Part shown: piece by piece, positions 9,114 to 18,461 of the stretch | Layout of the letters: every line of letters starts with the position of its first letter | Numbering within the stretch: position 1 is the first letter of the stretch | From: CAZLWA01 sp964563165 | GTDB lineage: Bacteria; CLD3; SB21 | NCBI GenBank assembly: GCA_964563165.1 | Contig: CAZLWA010000078.1 | Location: 40,758-104,757, forward strand | Direction of reading: 5' to 3' | DNA: 64,000 nt | Notes under the pieces: generated by a model | Told to the model about the DNA's origin: nothing | What the model saw: the letters and a program-made list of their open reading frames with translations, nothing else | Databases searched by the model: none | Program-made: the position numbers and the translations under genes

Positions 9114-11699
9114 TTAATTGTTTTCAAGCCTCCGGCAAATTTCTTTCCGGATTTCTTCCTGTTTCTCGATCGAATTGATCTTGTTTCCCGTATGATCCAG
9201 GACGTAGAAACAGTCTGCCGCCCCATCCAGACGCGTGCCGATCTTAGCCGAATAAATATTCAATCCAAGGTCCGACAATGCCTGTGTCATCAAATAGAGG
9301 AGTCCCACGCGGTCTGCCGTGAAAATGTCAATGATGGTAAACTTCCTGTTGTCTTCGAAATAGATTTCCGTTTCCGTTTCATGAAATTTCAGCCGCTTCC
9401 ATCGCGTCTTTAACTTCTCCAATTGCGGTTTGATATCCTGTCCGCCGATCAGAATATCTTTCAAAAGCTTTTCCATATTTTGTTTTTGAGCGGAGGACAG
9501 CGGCGTATGCGAGGGAAAATTAGCCACGCGAAATTGATCGATGATGATGCCGTCGGTGCGCGTGTAAACCTCCGCATCCAGGATACTCACGTCGCACACC
9601 GCCATCACGGCGCATATTTGCGAAAGGCGGTAAGGCAGGTCCGTGGTGATGATCAGCGTCTCGGTAAAACTATTTTTGTCATTGAAGGTCACTTGCAGGG
9701 AATCGGAAAGCTGTATCCGGTCGTAATTTATTTCTTCCCAATCCGGCTCAGAGGCACCGGCTTCGTGCCTATTCTTCAAATACCGGTCGGCCTTGATAAA
9801 AAGCTCCTGAAGCAAAGCGGCTTTCCACTCCGTCCACACAGCCGGGTTGGCGGCGGACATGTCTGCAAACGTAAGCAAATAAAGCATCCTCAGCCATCGG
9901 CGATTGCCAACGAGGTTTCCGAACTCGGAAACGGTTTCCGTATCCTTCAAATTTCTTCGAAACGCGAGCTGTTCCATCCTCAGGTGATTCAAGATCAGGA
10001 AATAAACGGCATCCGCATTTTCTTCATACTGCAGGCGCTGAAAAATAGTTCTGGCCAGGTCGGCGCCGATGAGCGAATGGTCTCCGCCGCGCGATTTACC
10101 GATGTCGTGGAGGAACACGGCCCAATACAATTGATATTTCTCGAACAGCGACAATTCCCTGTAGACCTCCCGCAGCGTGCTCAGGGAATCGCTGGCGGAG
10201 GCGGGTTCCTCAAAAAATAATTTTTCAAGCTGATGTACGGCGACGATCAAATGCTCATCCGTAGTATACGCGTGATAGACGTTGTAGTTGTAATGCGCAT
10301 CGATAAACCCGAATTCCGGAATATAGTTTTCGAGAAATCCCAGGTCGTGCATGTGTTTAAGCATGGCGCCGACCTGTCCTTCGAATTTCCAGATTTCAAG
10401 AAAGTCGTGCGCGATTTCCCTGGAGTGGATAAACGTATCGTCCACTAGATGCAGATGCTCGCGGACGGCTGTTTGAAGCTGTTCACTGAGCGGCGCGCGG
10501 TATTTTTGTGCGTATAAGAATATTTTCATCATGAGCGGCGGCCGGTCGGCCAATCTGCGCCCGGCATCCTGCGTGCAGTATAACCTGGAGTCCGCTTCGT
10601 TAATAAAACAATCATTTTCAATGAATATTTTTTTTGAGGACGTGAGGGCGCTGTGCGTGATGCTGTGTTTCAGTTTTTCGCCGATCAGCGCGGTTAGGTT
10701 GGCAATCGTCCGCGTGTGCCTGTAAAAATCGCGCATGAACCGTTCCACCCCCTTGGTATCCGGATGGTCCGTGTAGCCCATCCTTTCAGCGGCGCGCGAT
10801 TGCATCGGATACGACAACACATCGTCCCTTCGCTGGGCCAGCCGGTGCAATGTATTTCGAGTTCGCATCAGGAAGTCGAACGACTGCAGCGCCGGCTGAA
10901 AATAACTGTCAGCCAGGAATCGGGTGCGAACGAGTTCCTGTACCGCATTCACACACCGCGACGCAGCCTCTTCAGCACCAGATTCACCGGTAATAAGCCG
11001 GGCGCGTGTGATCCAAAAACACGTATGCATATCGCGCAGACCGCCCGCGCCTTCCTTGAGGTGCGGCTCGAGCATCCGGCCGGAATTCCCGAACCGTTCA
11101 TGCCGTTTTTCCATCAGCGCCAGCCGTGCAAGAATAAACGCGTCGGCATTTGCTGTAAAAATAATTTCACGAACCAGCGTTTGAAATTCATGATAGCAGT
11201 CCTGACTTCCGGAAAGAAATCGCGCCTCGAGAAAGGAGGTCTTGATATCAATGTCTTTTTCGGCGAGTGCCGAGCATGCGTCGAGCACGCGCACGCTGTG
11301 TCCTACCTCCAGCCCGATGTCCCAGAGATATTTAACGAGCCTGTGAATTTGTTTCCTGATAGCTGCCGTTTCAGAGGCTGAATTATTTTTATAAATAAAA
11401 TTAATATCGATGTCCGAAAAGACGTTTAGCTCCCTGCGGCCGTACCCGCCGAGCGCCACGACACAGAAATTCAGGGATGCACGTCGTTCATCGGTAAGTA
11501 AAGAATTAAAAATATTTGTAATGACGGCGTCGTGAAAGTCAACCAAGCGACCGGACAGCTCCAGGCCGGACTCTGCAGAGGGAACGTCCGTCATTGATTG
11601 CTTATGCAGAATGAAGCGGGACTTGATCTCAGAAGGGGATGAATAGTCTATGGACGAAAAAAAGTCTTCGTAAACGTTTTCATCAGGATTGCGGTTCAT
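9114..11699 (-). CDS. glnD: [Protein-PII] uridylyltransferase / uridylyl-removing enzyme
   Basis: Bifunctional sensor of glutamine that adds UMP to, or removes it from, the PII nitrogen-regulatory protein. The 861 residues contain the nucleotidyltransferase motif GGYGRRE followed by SDIDINF (residues 84-101, with Asp96 and Asp98 as metal ligands), a GlnD-type helical linker, an HD hydrolase domain (LHDIGKSRGGDHS) and two C-terminal ACT domains that bind glutamine. Length and domain order agree with GlnD. Its start lies 17 bases inside the end of the DedA gene, which implies co-transcription and translational coupling. No glnB or glnK is visible in this window. Confidence 0.93.
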   Translation of the reverse strand: MNRNPDENVYEDFFSSIDYSSPSEIKSRFILHKQSMTDVPSAESGLELSGRLVDFHDAVITNIFNSLLTDERRASLNFCVVALGGYGRRELNVFSDIDINFIYKNNSASETAAIRKQIHRLVKYLWDIGLEVGHSVRVLDACSALAEKDIDIKTSFLEARFLSGSQDCYHEFQTLVREIIFTANADAFILARLALMEKRHERFGNSGRMLEPHLKEGAGGLRDMHTCFWITRARLITGESGAEEAASRCVNAVQELVRTRFLADSYFQPALQSFDFLMRTRNTLHRLAQRRDDVLSYPMQSRAAERMGYTDHPDTKGVERFMRDFYRHTRTIANLTALIGEKLKHSITHSALTSSKKIFIENDCFINEADSRLYCTQDAGRRLADRPPLMMKIFLYAQKYRAPLSEQLQTAVREHLHLVDDTFIHSREIAHDFLEIWKFEGQVGAMLKHMHDLGFLENYIPEFGFIDAHYNYNVYHAYTTDEHLIVAVHQLEKLFFEEPASASDSLSTLREVYRELSLFEKYQLYWAVFLHDIGKSRGGDHSLIGADLARTIFQRLQYEENADAVYFLILNHLRMEQLAFRRNLKDTETVSEFGNLVGNRRWLRMLYLLTFADMSAANPAVWTEWKAALLQELFIKADRYLKNRHEAGASEPDWEEINYDRIQLSDSLQVTFNDKNSFTETLIITTDLPYRLSQICAVMAVCDVSILDAEVYTRTDGIIIDQFRVANFPSHTPLSSAQKQNMEKLLKDILIGGQDIKPQLEKLKTRWKRLKFHETETEIYFEDNRKFTIIDIFTADRVGLLYLMTQALSDLGLNIYSAKIGTRLDGAADCFYVLDHTGNKINSIEKQEEIRKEICRRLENN

Positions 11700-12330
11700 G
11701 CGTTTCGGATTTCATTTTGTTATAGCGGTAAATTTTTCGTCCAACTATGAAAATCACCGCGAGGATTAGAATGCTAAAGACGATTTTGTTGTAGCGGCCC
11801 ATGATCTCGCCAAAATATTTCCAATTGTCGCCGAGTACGTATCCCATGTAAATCAATACGCCATCCCACATGCACGCGCTCAGAAAGGCGAGCGGCATAA
11901 TTTTGGTTCGCTGCAAATGGGTCATGCCGGCAAAAATAGAAATTACGGAGCGGAATCCGCTGAGAAAGCGGTTAAACAGGATGAGCCAATAACCGTGCTT
12001 ATGGAACCAGGACTCCGTTTTTTCAAAACTTTCTTTTGAGAAGAACTTAAAATTGCGCCTTATAAAAAAATCTTTCCCGAAAGCGCGGCCGACATAGTAC
12101 ATAGTCATAAAACCGGAAAGATTGCCGGCCGTAGCAATCAGAAAGGTCGCAAAATAGTTCAAGCGTCCCATGCCGACCATCGTTGCCGCAAATACCGTGA
12201 CCATATCACCCGGAATCGGCGGAATGCAATTTTCTAAAAACCCGCTCAGAAAAATGATAGCATAGATCCAAATCGTATCCAGATCTTTGATCGCATCTAA
12301 ATAATGTTCCAGATTTAGATTTTCAAACAT
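11683..12330 (-). CDS. DedA-family (VTT domain) inner-membrane protein
   Basis: Polytopic membrane protein of 215 residues in the DedA/SNARE-associated family, now linked to lipid scrambling or undecaprenyl-phosphate recycling and to proton-dependent envelope homeostasis. Visible signatures are the re-entrant segment ENCIPPIPGD near residue 33, the FNRFLSGFRS arginine motif and several hydrophobic helices. The exact lipid substrate is unknown. It overlaps the start of glnD by 17 bases and follows yicC on the same strand after about 65 bases. Confidence 0.88.
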   Translation of the reverse strand: MFENLNLEHYLDAIKDLDTIWIYAIIFLSGFLENCIPPIPGDMVTVFAATMVGMGRLNYFATFLIATAGNLSGFMTMYYVGRAFGKDFFIRRNFKFFSKESFEKTESWFHKHGYWLILFNRFLSGFRSVISIFAGMTHLQRTKIMPLAFLSACMWDGVLIYMGYVLGDNWKYFGEIMGRYNKIVFSILILAVIFIVGRKIYRYNKMKSETHEPQS

Positions 12331-12397
12331 TTCTAAAATTCCTGAAAGGCAAAGCCGGGAGTTTCAAATTGTATATTTACAGGGCGCCGGTTGAAAA

Positions 12398-13279
12398 TTA
12401 TTCTACATTCTGAATTTGTTCGCGCAGCTTTTCCAATTCTTCCTTGATGGCTACCACGGTATGGATGACTTCGGACTGGGAGGACTTTGAGCCCAGGGTG
12501 TTGGCTTCGCGGCCCATCTCCTGCGTGATGAAATTCAATTTACGGCCTATCTGCGTCTGAGGTCCTGAGATGAGGTCGGTGAACATTTTGTTATGACTGC
12601 GGAACCTAACGAGTTCTTCCGTGATGTCCACCTTGTCGGCAATGATGGCCAATTCCAATTCCAATCGCTGCGGATCGAAATCCGTACGCTCCAGCAGTTT
12701 GCGCACCCGCTCGCGCAGTTTGGCGAGTTCTTCCGGCACGGCGGTCTTTGATAATTCCGTAACCTTATCCAAATGTCTTTCTACGGCCTGCACGCGCGCC
12801 AGCAGATCGTTCCCCAGCGCCCGGCCCTCTTCCTTACGCATGATATTCAACTCATCGATCGCTTCATTCAAACACGTTAAAATATTTTTCCACAATGCGT
12901 CGCCGGTTTCATCGCCTCCGCCGTTGACAAATATGTCGCCGAAATTCAGGATATGCTCCAGTCTCACTTCCCCGGATAAGCCCGCTTTGGCTGAGGCTTC
13001 GCGAAGCATCGCGGCGTACTGACGAACCGTCTCGTGATCGATCTTGGAGTTTGTCAGGGACAGTTCATTGGATTGAATGACAACGTTGACCGTGATCTTT
13101 CCGCGATCCAACTTTTTCTTGAGAAATTCTTTTACTTCATTTTCCTTGTAAAGAAACACGCGCGGCGCTTTAAAGGTCAGGTCCAGATAGCGGCTGTTCA
13201 GCGAGCGAATTTCAATAGACACCGTCGTTCCGCCGAAAATTTTTTCACATTTTCCGAATCCCGTCATACTGTAGATCAT
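12398..13279 (-). CDS. yicC: YicC/YloC-family endoribonuclease
   Basis: Cytoplasmic protein of about 293 residues. Members are endoribonucleases linked to small-RNA turnover and stationary-phase survival. The N-terminus begins MIYSMTGFGK, the family hallmark. The C-terminal part holds the conserved blocks DKVDITEEL and KLNFITQEMGRE, then NTLGSK near the end. I chose the ATG at 13277-13279 because family members start at this Met; an ATG two codons upstream (13283-13285) is equally compatible with the GGAG site. It heads the group yicC, DedA gene, glnD on this strand. Confidence 0.92.
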   Translation of the reverse strand: MIYSMTGFGKCEKIFGGTTVSIEIRSLNSRYLDLTFKAPRVFLYKENEVKEFLKKKLDRGKITVNVVIQSNELSLTNSKIDHETVRQYAAMLREASAKAGLSGEVRLEHILNFGDIFVNGGGDETGDALWKNILTCLNEAIDELNIMRKEEGRALGNDLLARVQAVERHLDKVTELSKTAVPEELAKLRERVRKLLERTDFDPQRLELELAIIADKVDITEELVRFRSHNKMFTDLISGPQTQIGRKLNFITQEMGREANTLGSKSSQSEVIHTVVAIKEELEKLREQIQNVE

Positions 13280-13311
13280 AGGCATCTCTCTCCATATATG
13301 AGTATCTGTTT

Positions 13312-13440
13312 AGCTGTCAGCAGTCAGCTTTCAGCGGTCAGCTTAAAATCTGAATTTTGAATGCTGAATTTTAGCGTCAAACGCTTGTTGCTGATAGCTG
13401 ATCGCTGAATTTCGACTTTCTCCGTGACTCTGTGGTTATG
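13312..13440. repeat. Mixed dispersed repeats: heptamer array and 'GAATGCTGAATTTT' element
   Basis: Between yicC and galE there is a 7-base-period array (AGCTGTC, AGCAGTC, AGCTTTC, AGCGGTC), then TTTTGAATGCTGAATTTT, a second short heptamer stretch near 13388-13407 and the phrase CTCCGTGACTCTGTGG. The same three ingredients recur in other gaps of this window. Confidence 0.75.
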
Positions 13441-13455
13441 ATACGACTTTCAATA

Positions 13456-14433
13456 CTATTTTCCGAATCGTTTCTGATGCCATTGCCACGCGGCCTCTAC
13501 AATGATCTCCAGGTCAGGGAATTGCGGCTTCCATCCCAGGACGGCTTTTGCTTTTTCCGAACTTGAGATCAACACGGCCGGATCGCCCGCGCGGCGGGCT
13601 CCCTTCAGAATTTCGATTTTGCAGCGCGTGATGTTTTTGGCAGCCGTTATCACTTCCAGGACCGAGGACCCGGACCCGTTTCCGAGATTAAAAAAATTAC
13701 TTTCATTTGTTTCGATCACATATTGCAACGCGGAGGCGTGAGCATGAGCCAGATCCGCCACATGGATATAATCACGGATGCACGTCCCGTCCGGAGTTGC
13801 ATAATCAGATCCATATACGGTAATGTTCTTTCTTTTTCCCGCGGCCGCATCCAAAACCAGAGGAATCAAATGCGTTTCGGGATCGTGGTCTTCACCGATG
13901 CCGCCCTCCGGATCGGCGCCAGCCGCGTTGAAGTAGCGCAGCGAAACGGATTTGAGCCCGTAGGCGTGGTCGTAGTCCTTCAATATTTTTTCAATCATCC
14001 ATTTCGTCCGTCCGTAAGGATTGGAAGGCGTTTGCGGATGATCTTCCGTAATCGGAATCGTGAGCGGCTCGCCGTACGTCGCGCACGATGAGGAAAAGAC
14101 AAATCGGTTTATACCCGCGGTTCTCATGGCATCGAGCAAATTCAGGGTCGACATCAGGTTGTTGCGGTAGTACTTCGCGGGATCTTCTACCGATTCGCCC
14201 ACGTAGGCGTAGGCGGCAAAATGCATGACCGCATCAATTCTATTCTTTTCAAAAATTGTTTTCAACAGGGCGGAGTCCGCTACATCACCGATGGTGAGTT
14301 CCTGTGCATCCACAAACTCGCGATGACCGTACACCAGGTTATCCAGGACTAATGTCTGAAATCCCGCGCGTTTCAACTGCCGCACGGCGTGCGACCCGAC
14401 ATACCCGGCTCCTCCGGTTACCAATATCTTCAC
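13456..14433 (-). CDS. galE: UDP-glucose 4-epimerase
   Basis: Cytoplasmic short-chain dehydrogenase/reductase that interconverts UDP-glucose and UDP-galactose and feeds the Leloir pathway and envelope sugar synthesis. From the GTG at 14431-14433 (preceded by TTGGAG at 5 bases) the protein has 325 residues and begins MKILVTGGAGYVGSH, the NAD-binding Gly motif. The catalytic Tyr140-x3-Lys144 lies in NPYGRTKW and the serine block is SSSCATYG. Upstream GTG 14451 is in frame but lacks a ribosome binding site. The length is somewhat short, as in many single-domain GalE enzymes. Confidence 0.93.
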   Translation of the reverse strand: MKILVTGGAGYVGSHAVRQLKRAGFQTLVLDNLVYGHREFVDAQELTIGDVADSALLKTIFEKNRIDAVMHFAAYAYVGESVEDPAKYYRNNLMSTLNLLDAMRTAGINRFVFSSSCATYGEPLTIPITEDHPQTPSNPYGRTKWMIEKILKDYDHAYGLKSVSLRYFNAAGADPEGGIGEDHDPETHLIPLVLDAAAGKRKNITVYGSDYATPDGTCIRDYIHVADLAHAHASALQYVIETNESNFFNLGNGSGSSVLEVITAAKNITRCKIEILKGARRAGDPAVLISSSEKAKAVLGWKPQFPDLEIIVEAAWQWHQKRFGK

Positions 14434-14477
14434 GGATTCTCCAACATTCACTGAGGGTTTAGAGTTGTCTTAATGCG

Positions 14478-14969
14478 TCAGCGGAAATTATCAAACTGCA
14501 TGGCGAAATCGAACTCTTTTTCTTTCAGCATTTTAATAATAGCCTGCAGATCGTCGATACTCTTTCCCGATACGCGTACCTGATCGCCTTGAATGGAAGC
14601 CTGCACTTTCATCTTGGTGTCTTTGATCGTCGCTACGATTTTTTTGGCGTATTCCTGTTCGATGCCTTGCTGTAATTTGATTTTCATGCGAACGGTTCCG
14701 CCGGCAGCTTCCTCCTGATTCCCGTACTTTAGTGCTTTGAGGGGAATGCCTCGCTTGATCATCCGGTTTTGCAGAATATCAATGACGGCTTTCATTTTAA
14801 AGTCATCGTCGGAAATAATCGTGATCTCGTCCTTGGTTAATTCAATCGTACTCTTGCTTCCTTTAAAGTCATAACGCGTCGCAATTTCCTTGGTGGCCTG
14901 CTGGATCGCGTTGGTCATTTCCTGCATATCGATCTTAGAAACAACATCGAAAGTATGTGCGTCTGCCAT
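14478..14969 (-). CDS. yajQ: YajQ family nucleotide-binding protein
   Basis: Small cytoplasmic protein of 163 residues. YajQ proteins have two RNP-like alpha/beta domains; some members bind cyclic di-GMP and act with transcription factors. The N-terminus contains FDVVSKID and the conserved RYDFKGSKS; the C-terminus contains VRVSGKSIDDLQ and ends DFAMQFDNFR, all typical. The length is normal. It lies 44 bases upstream of the galE start on the same strand and may be co-transcribed with it. Confidence 0.93.
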   Translation of the reverse strand: MADAHTFDVVSKIDMQEMTNAIQQATKEIATRYDFKGSKSTIELTKDEITIISDDDFKMKAVIDILQNRMIKRGIPLKALKYGNQEEAAGGTVRMKIKLQQGIEQEYAKKIVATIKDTKMKVQASIQGDQVRVSGKSIDDLQAIIKMLKEKEFDFAMQFDNFR

Positions 14970-15044
14970 GGTTTCTCCTGTTCGCTAACGACCGTCAATA
15001 TAAAAACAAATGAGCAACAACACAAAGGAATTGGTATCAGCACA

Positions 15045-15077
15045 AGACTTCCCAAGTCTTTAAGACTTGGGAAGTCT
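15045..15077. repeat. Perfect 33-base palindromic repeat
   Basis: Arms AGACTTCCCAAGTCTT (15045-15060) and its exact reverse complement (15062-15077) flank one base. Degraded half copies follow (GGAAGTCTCAAACGAGTCT near 15087-15105). It sits between the RlmI-like gene and yajQ. It has no U-tract, so a transposable REP-like palindrome is more likely than a normal terminator. Confidence 0.8.
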
Positions 15078-15103
15078 AAGAACCCAGGAAGTCTCAAACG
15101 AGT

Positions 15104-16273
15104 CTAAAAAACTTCCAAAACCATACATTTTAAATACTCCGTCTCCCGCATGGTCATTAAAACAGGATGGTCTTTTGCCTGGGTGTGCCTGTCCAGAAGA
15201 ACGGCGTTTTTTCCCGCGCTGAGGATGCCTTGAAGCACTGTATTCCGGAATGTCTCCTCCTCCACGGCATGCGAGCAGCTGCAGGTAATGAGAATTCCGT
15301 TTTCGTTGAGCGCTTTTGCCGCACGGCGGTTGATCTCGCGGTAGCCTTTAACGGCGTCCTTTAATTGTGAGCGCGATTTCGCAAAAGCCGGGGGATCCAA
15401 AATGATCACGTCAAATTGTTCTTTGCGTTCATTGATCGCTTTCAATTCGTCGAACACATCAACTTTCTTAAATGAGCAGTTGTTCACATGATTGACCCGT
15501 GCATTTTCTTCGCATTGCAGAATGGCCGGCTCCGAAATATCTAATCCGATCACTTCGCGCGCGCCGAAACGCGCCGCATGCAAAGCCCATGCACCGATGT
15601 ACGAAAAACAATCCAGAACCCTTTTATCTTTGACAACATTTCTTGTGAGCAGATGGTTTTCCCTTTGATCAAGAAAGAATCCCGTTTTCTGCCCGTCGAG
15701 CAAATCCAGTTTGTATTTCATTTCTTCAATGTCCACCGTGACCCATTCCGGCAATGTGCCGAACAGGACTTTTTTTGACAATTCCAGGTTCTCCAATTTC
15801 CGGACCGAACTATCCAGCCGCGCCACCACGGCTGCGGGATCAAAGAGTTTCCTGATCACTTCCAAAATGACGTCGAGCTGCCTCTCGATTCCGCAGGTCA
15901 GGCTCTGCAGGACAAAATAATTTTCATATTTATCAAGAACCAGTCCCGGGAGACCGTCCGATTCACCAAAAACTACGCGGTACGATTTTGAATTTCCATA
16001 ATAATTTTGACGGCGCCGCCACGCCGATCGAATGCGATCTTCAAAGAAGCCATAATTAATTTCTTCATGGCTGCGCGTGAGCAGGCGGACGCTGATGAGC
16101 GAATGCGGATTGACGTAGCCTATTCCCAGAAAATGCCCCTCTGCGTCCTGCAGTTCTACGATCTCTCCCGGTTCGTAATCCTTTAAATTACTTGCGATCT
16201 CATTGCTGAAGATCCATAGGTGGCCGTTTTGGATCCGGCTGTCGTGGTTATTTCTTAATTTAATAGACTTCAT
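15104..16273 (-). CDS. Class I SAM-dependent rRNA methyltransferase (RlmI/PUA family)
   Basis: Probable 23S rRNA m5C methyltransferase of about 389 residues. It has an N-terminal PUA domain (GHLWIFSNEI at the start), a central EEHEE-like region and a C-terminal Rossmann methyltransferase with VLDCFSYIGAWALHAA (SAM loop), the acidic GLDIS and the catalytic motif ILDPPAFAKS, plus a TCSCSH loop. I chose the ATG at 16271-16273 because PUA homology begins there. The 18 in-frame residues upstream translate a dispersed repeat. No strong ribosome binding site is seen. RlmI is the best guess, but the modified base is not proven. Confidence 0.88.
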   Translation of the reverse strand: MKSIKLRNNHDSRIQNGHLWIFSNEIASNLKDYEPGEIVELQDAEGHFLGIGYVNPHSLISVRLLTRSHEEINYGFFEDRIRSAWRRRQNYYGNSKSYRVVFGESDGLPGLVLDKYENYFVLQSLTCGIERQLDVILEVIRKLFDPAAVVARLDSSVRKLENLELSKKVLFGTLPEWVTVDIEEMKYKLDLLDGQKTGFFLDQRENHLLTRNVVKDKRVLDCFSYIGAWALHAARFGAREVIGLDISEPAILQCEENARVNHVNNCSFKKVDVFDELKAINERKEQFDVIILDPPAFAKSRSQLKDAVKGYREINRRAAKALNENGILITCSCSHAVEEETFRNTVLQGILSAGKNAVLLDRHTQAKDHPVLMTMRETEYLKCMVLEVF

Positions 16274-16279
16274 TTGACA

Positions 16280-16467
16280 GGAAAAATTTTGAATGCTGAA
16301 TTTTGAATGTTGAATTTTGATAACCACGGAGACACTGAGTCACTGAACATTTTTTAGCTCTGTGCCTTCGTGTCTCAGTGGTAAGAAAGTGTTTTCACCA
16401 TTCAACAGAAACTGATAGCTGACTGCTGATAGCTGACAGCTATTCACTGACAACTGAAAACTAACAA
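16280..16467. repeat. Composite repeat region upstream of the RlmI-like gene and lepA
   Basis: It contains TTTTGAATGCTGAATTTTG, the phrases CCACGGAGACACTGAG and GCCTTCGTGTCTCAGTGG, and a clear 7-base-period array from 16410 to 16465 (AACTGAT, AGCTGAC, TGCTGAT, AGCTGAC and so on). The lepA promoter lies just beyond it. Confidence 0.75.
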
Positions 16468-16494
16468 CTTCGTGACTACATTATCAAATTAAAA

Positions 16495-16523
16495 TTGATT
16501 TTGCAAATCCTATTTGATATATT
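16495..16523 (+). promoter_or_regulatory. Predicted sigma70-type promoter of lepA
   Basis: TTGATT (16495-16500), a 17-base spacer and TATATT (16518-16523). Transcription would start near 16530, about 27 bases before the lepA ATG. Confidence 0.6.
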
Positions 16524-16556
16524 CCCGCGCGATTTAATATTTATTCAGGCGGCAGC

Positions 16557-18359
16557 ATGGAAACCATGGAACATATTCGAAATTTTTGTATCGTCGCTCA
16601 TATCGATCACGGTAAATCCACGCTCGCGGACCGGTTGCTGGAATACACCCACACGATCGCTAAACGCGAAATGGAAAACCAGGTGCTCGACGATATGGAC
16701 CTGGAAAGAGAGCGGGGCATCACGATCAAAGCCCATGCGATCCGTATGGAATACCGTGCCAAGGACAAAACAGATTATATTCTGAATTTGATCGATACGC
16801 CGGGCCATGTGGACTTTACATACGAAGTCTCGCGGAGCCTTGCGGCATGCGAAGGCGCCATTCTCGTGGTCGACGCATCTCAGGGCATCGAAGCCCAGAC
16901 GATCAGTAACCTCTATCTCGCCATTGATGCGGGCTTGCAGATCGTGCCCGTCGTAAATAAGATCGACTTGCCGAGTGCGATGCCCGAGGAAACGTGCAAG
17001 GAAATTATGGATCTCATCGGCTGTGCCCGGGAAGACATCATTCTTGCGAGTGCAAAGGCGGGGGTGGGCATCGAAGACATTTTGGAAAAGATCATCAGCG
17101 GTATTCCTGCGCCCAAAGGCGATCCGGCGAAACCGCTCAAAGCGCTGATCTTCGATTCGGTGTTCGATCCGTTCCGCGGCGCCATCGCGTACGTGCGGGT
17201 ATTCGACGGTGCATTGACCAGAGGCACGCACATGAAATTTTTTTCCAATGACGTCCGCTACGACGCCGATGAGGTCGGGTATTTGCGCATGGGTAAGATC
17301 AAGTGCGACACCTTATCCTGCGGTGAGGTCGGTTACGTCGTGGGCAACGTTCGCGAGATCCATCACGTGCGCGTCGGCGACACGGTGATGGATGCGGAGA
17401 ACCCGGCTCCCGAACCGCTCGAGGGATATAAAGACATCAAGCCGATGGTATTCAGCGGGATCTATCCGACGGTAAGCGATGACTTTGAGGAACTGCGCTC
17501 CTCGCTGGAAAAATTGAAACTCAACGATTCGTCCTTGATCTATGAGCCGGAAACTTCCACGGCCCTGGGCTTCGGCTTTCGCTGCGGATTTCTCGGCCTG
17601 CTTCATATGGAAATTGTGCAGGAACGGCTGCAGCGCGAATTCAACATCAGCATGATCACGACCGTTCCGACCGTGCGGTACAAAGTTTACAAAACAAGCG
17701 GCGAAGTCGAGGAGGTCAGCAATCCTTCGATGATGCCGAATGCCGGTGTGATCGATCATGTGGAAGAGCCTTATATCAAAGCTCAAATTATCACGCCGTC
17801 GGAATTCATCGGCAATATCATGAGCCTTGCCATGGAACGCCGCGGAGTCTATCAGAACACGCACTATATTTCTCCGACCCGCGCGGATCTGAGTTTTGAA
17901 TTTCCGCTGTCGGAAATTATTTTTGATTTTTACGATAAATTGAAGTCCTCTACGCGGGGCTACGCTTCGTTTGACTACGAATATATCGATTTCAAGGAAG
18001 GGGAGCTGGTGAAACTTGATATTCTGATCAACGGCGATCCGGTGGATGCGTTCTCGGGCATCATTCACCGCGACAAGGCGTATGACTGGGGAAGAAAATT
18101 ATGCGAGAAATTAAAAGATCTGATCCCGCGGCAGATGTTTGAGGTCGTGATCCAGGCGGCCATAGGCAGTAAAATTATCTCGCGCGATTCCGTTCGGGCC
18201 ATGCGCAAAGATGTCACGGCAAAATGCTACGGAGGGGATATTTCGCGTAAGCGCAAGTTGCTCGAAAAGCAAAAAGAGGGCAAAAAACGAATGAAACAGG
18301 TTGGCCGCGTGGAAATTCCGCAGGAGGCGTTCTTAGCGGTGTTGAAGATCGGGGATTAA
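16557..18359 (+). CDS. lepA: Translation elongation factor 4
   Basis: Ribosome-associated GTPase that back-translocates or remodels stalled ribosomes. The 600-residue length is exactly that of the family. GTPase motifs: G1 AHIDHGKST (14-22), G2 RGITIK, G3 DTPGHVDF (from Asp80) and G4 NKID (from Asn134). Then come EF-G-like domains II, III and V and the LepA-specific C-terminal domain with DVTAKCYGGDISRK. The ATG at 16557 is chosen on position after the promoter; a second ATG three codons later is possible. Confidence 0.97.
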   Translation: METMEHIRNFCIVAHIDHGKSTLADRLLEYTHTIAKREMENQVLDDMDLERERGITIKAHAIRMEYRAKDKTDYILNLIDTPGHVDFTYEVSRSLAACEGAILVVDASQGIEAQTISNLYLAIDAGLQIVPVVNKIDLPSAMPEETCKEIMDLIGCAREDIILASAKAGVGIEDILEKIISGIPAPKGDPAKPLKALIFDSVFDPFRGAIAYVRVFDGALTRGTHMKFFSNDVRYDADEVGYLRMGKIKCDTLSCGEVGYVVGNVREIHHVRVGDTVMDAENPAPEPLEGYKDIKPMVFSGIYPTVSDDFEELRSSLEKLKLNDSSLIYEPETSTALGFGFRCGFLGLLHMEIVQERLQREFNISMITTVPTVRYKVYKTSGEVEEVSNPSMMPNAGVIDHVEEPYIKAQIITPSEFIGNIMSLAMERRGVYQNTHYISPTRADLSFEFPLSEIIFDFYDKLKSSTRGYASFDYEYIDFKEGELVKLDILINGDPVDAFSGIIHRDKAYDWGRKLCEKLKDLIPRQMFEVVIQAAIGSKIISRDSVRAMRKDVTAKCYGGDISRKRKLLEKQKEGKKRMKQVGRVEIPQEAFLAVLKIGD

Positions 18360-18416
18360 TATTTCCCACGAAACGCACGAAATAAACACGAAAAGAATAT
18401 CTGTGTCATTCTGAGC

Positions 18417-18428
18417 CCGATATATCGG
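18417..18428. repeat. CCGATATATCGG palindrome within a TGTCATTCTGAG fragment
   Basis: The lepA/cutA gap contains TGTCATTCTGAG followed by this palindrome and AACGATGAACCCC. It is a partial copy of the element seen complete near 54.9-55.1 kb. Confidence 0.55.
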
Positions 18429-18461
18429 AACGATGAACCCCAAAAAAGACAAAACCAAACC

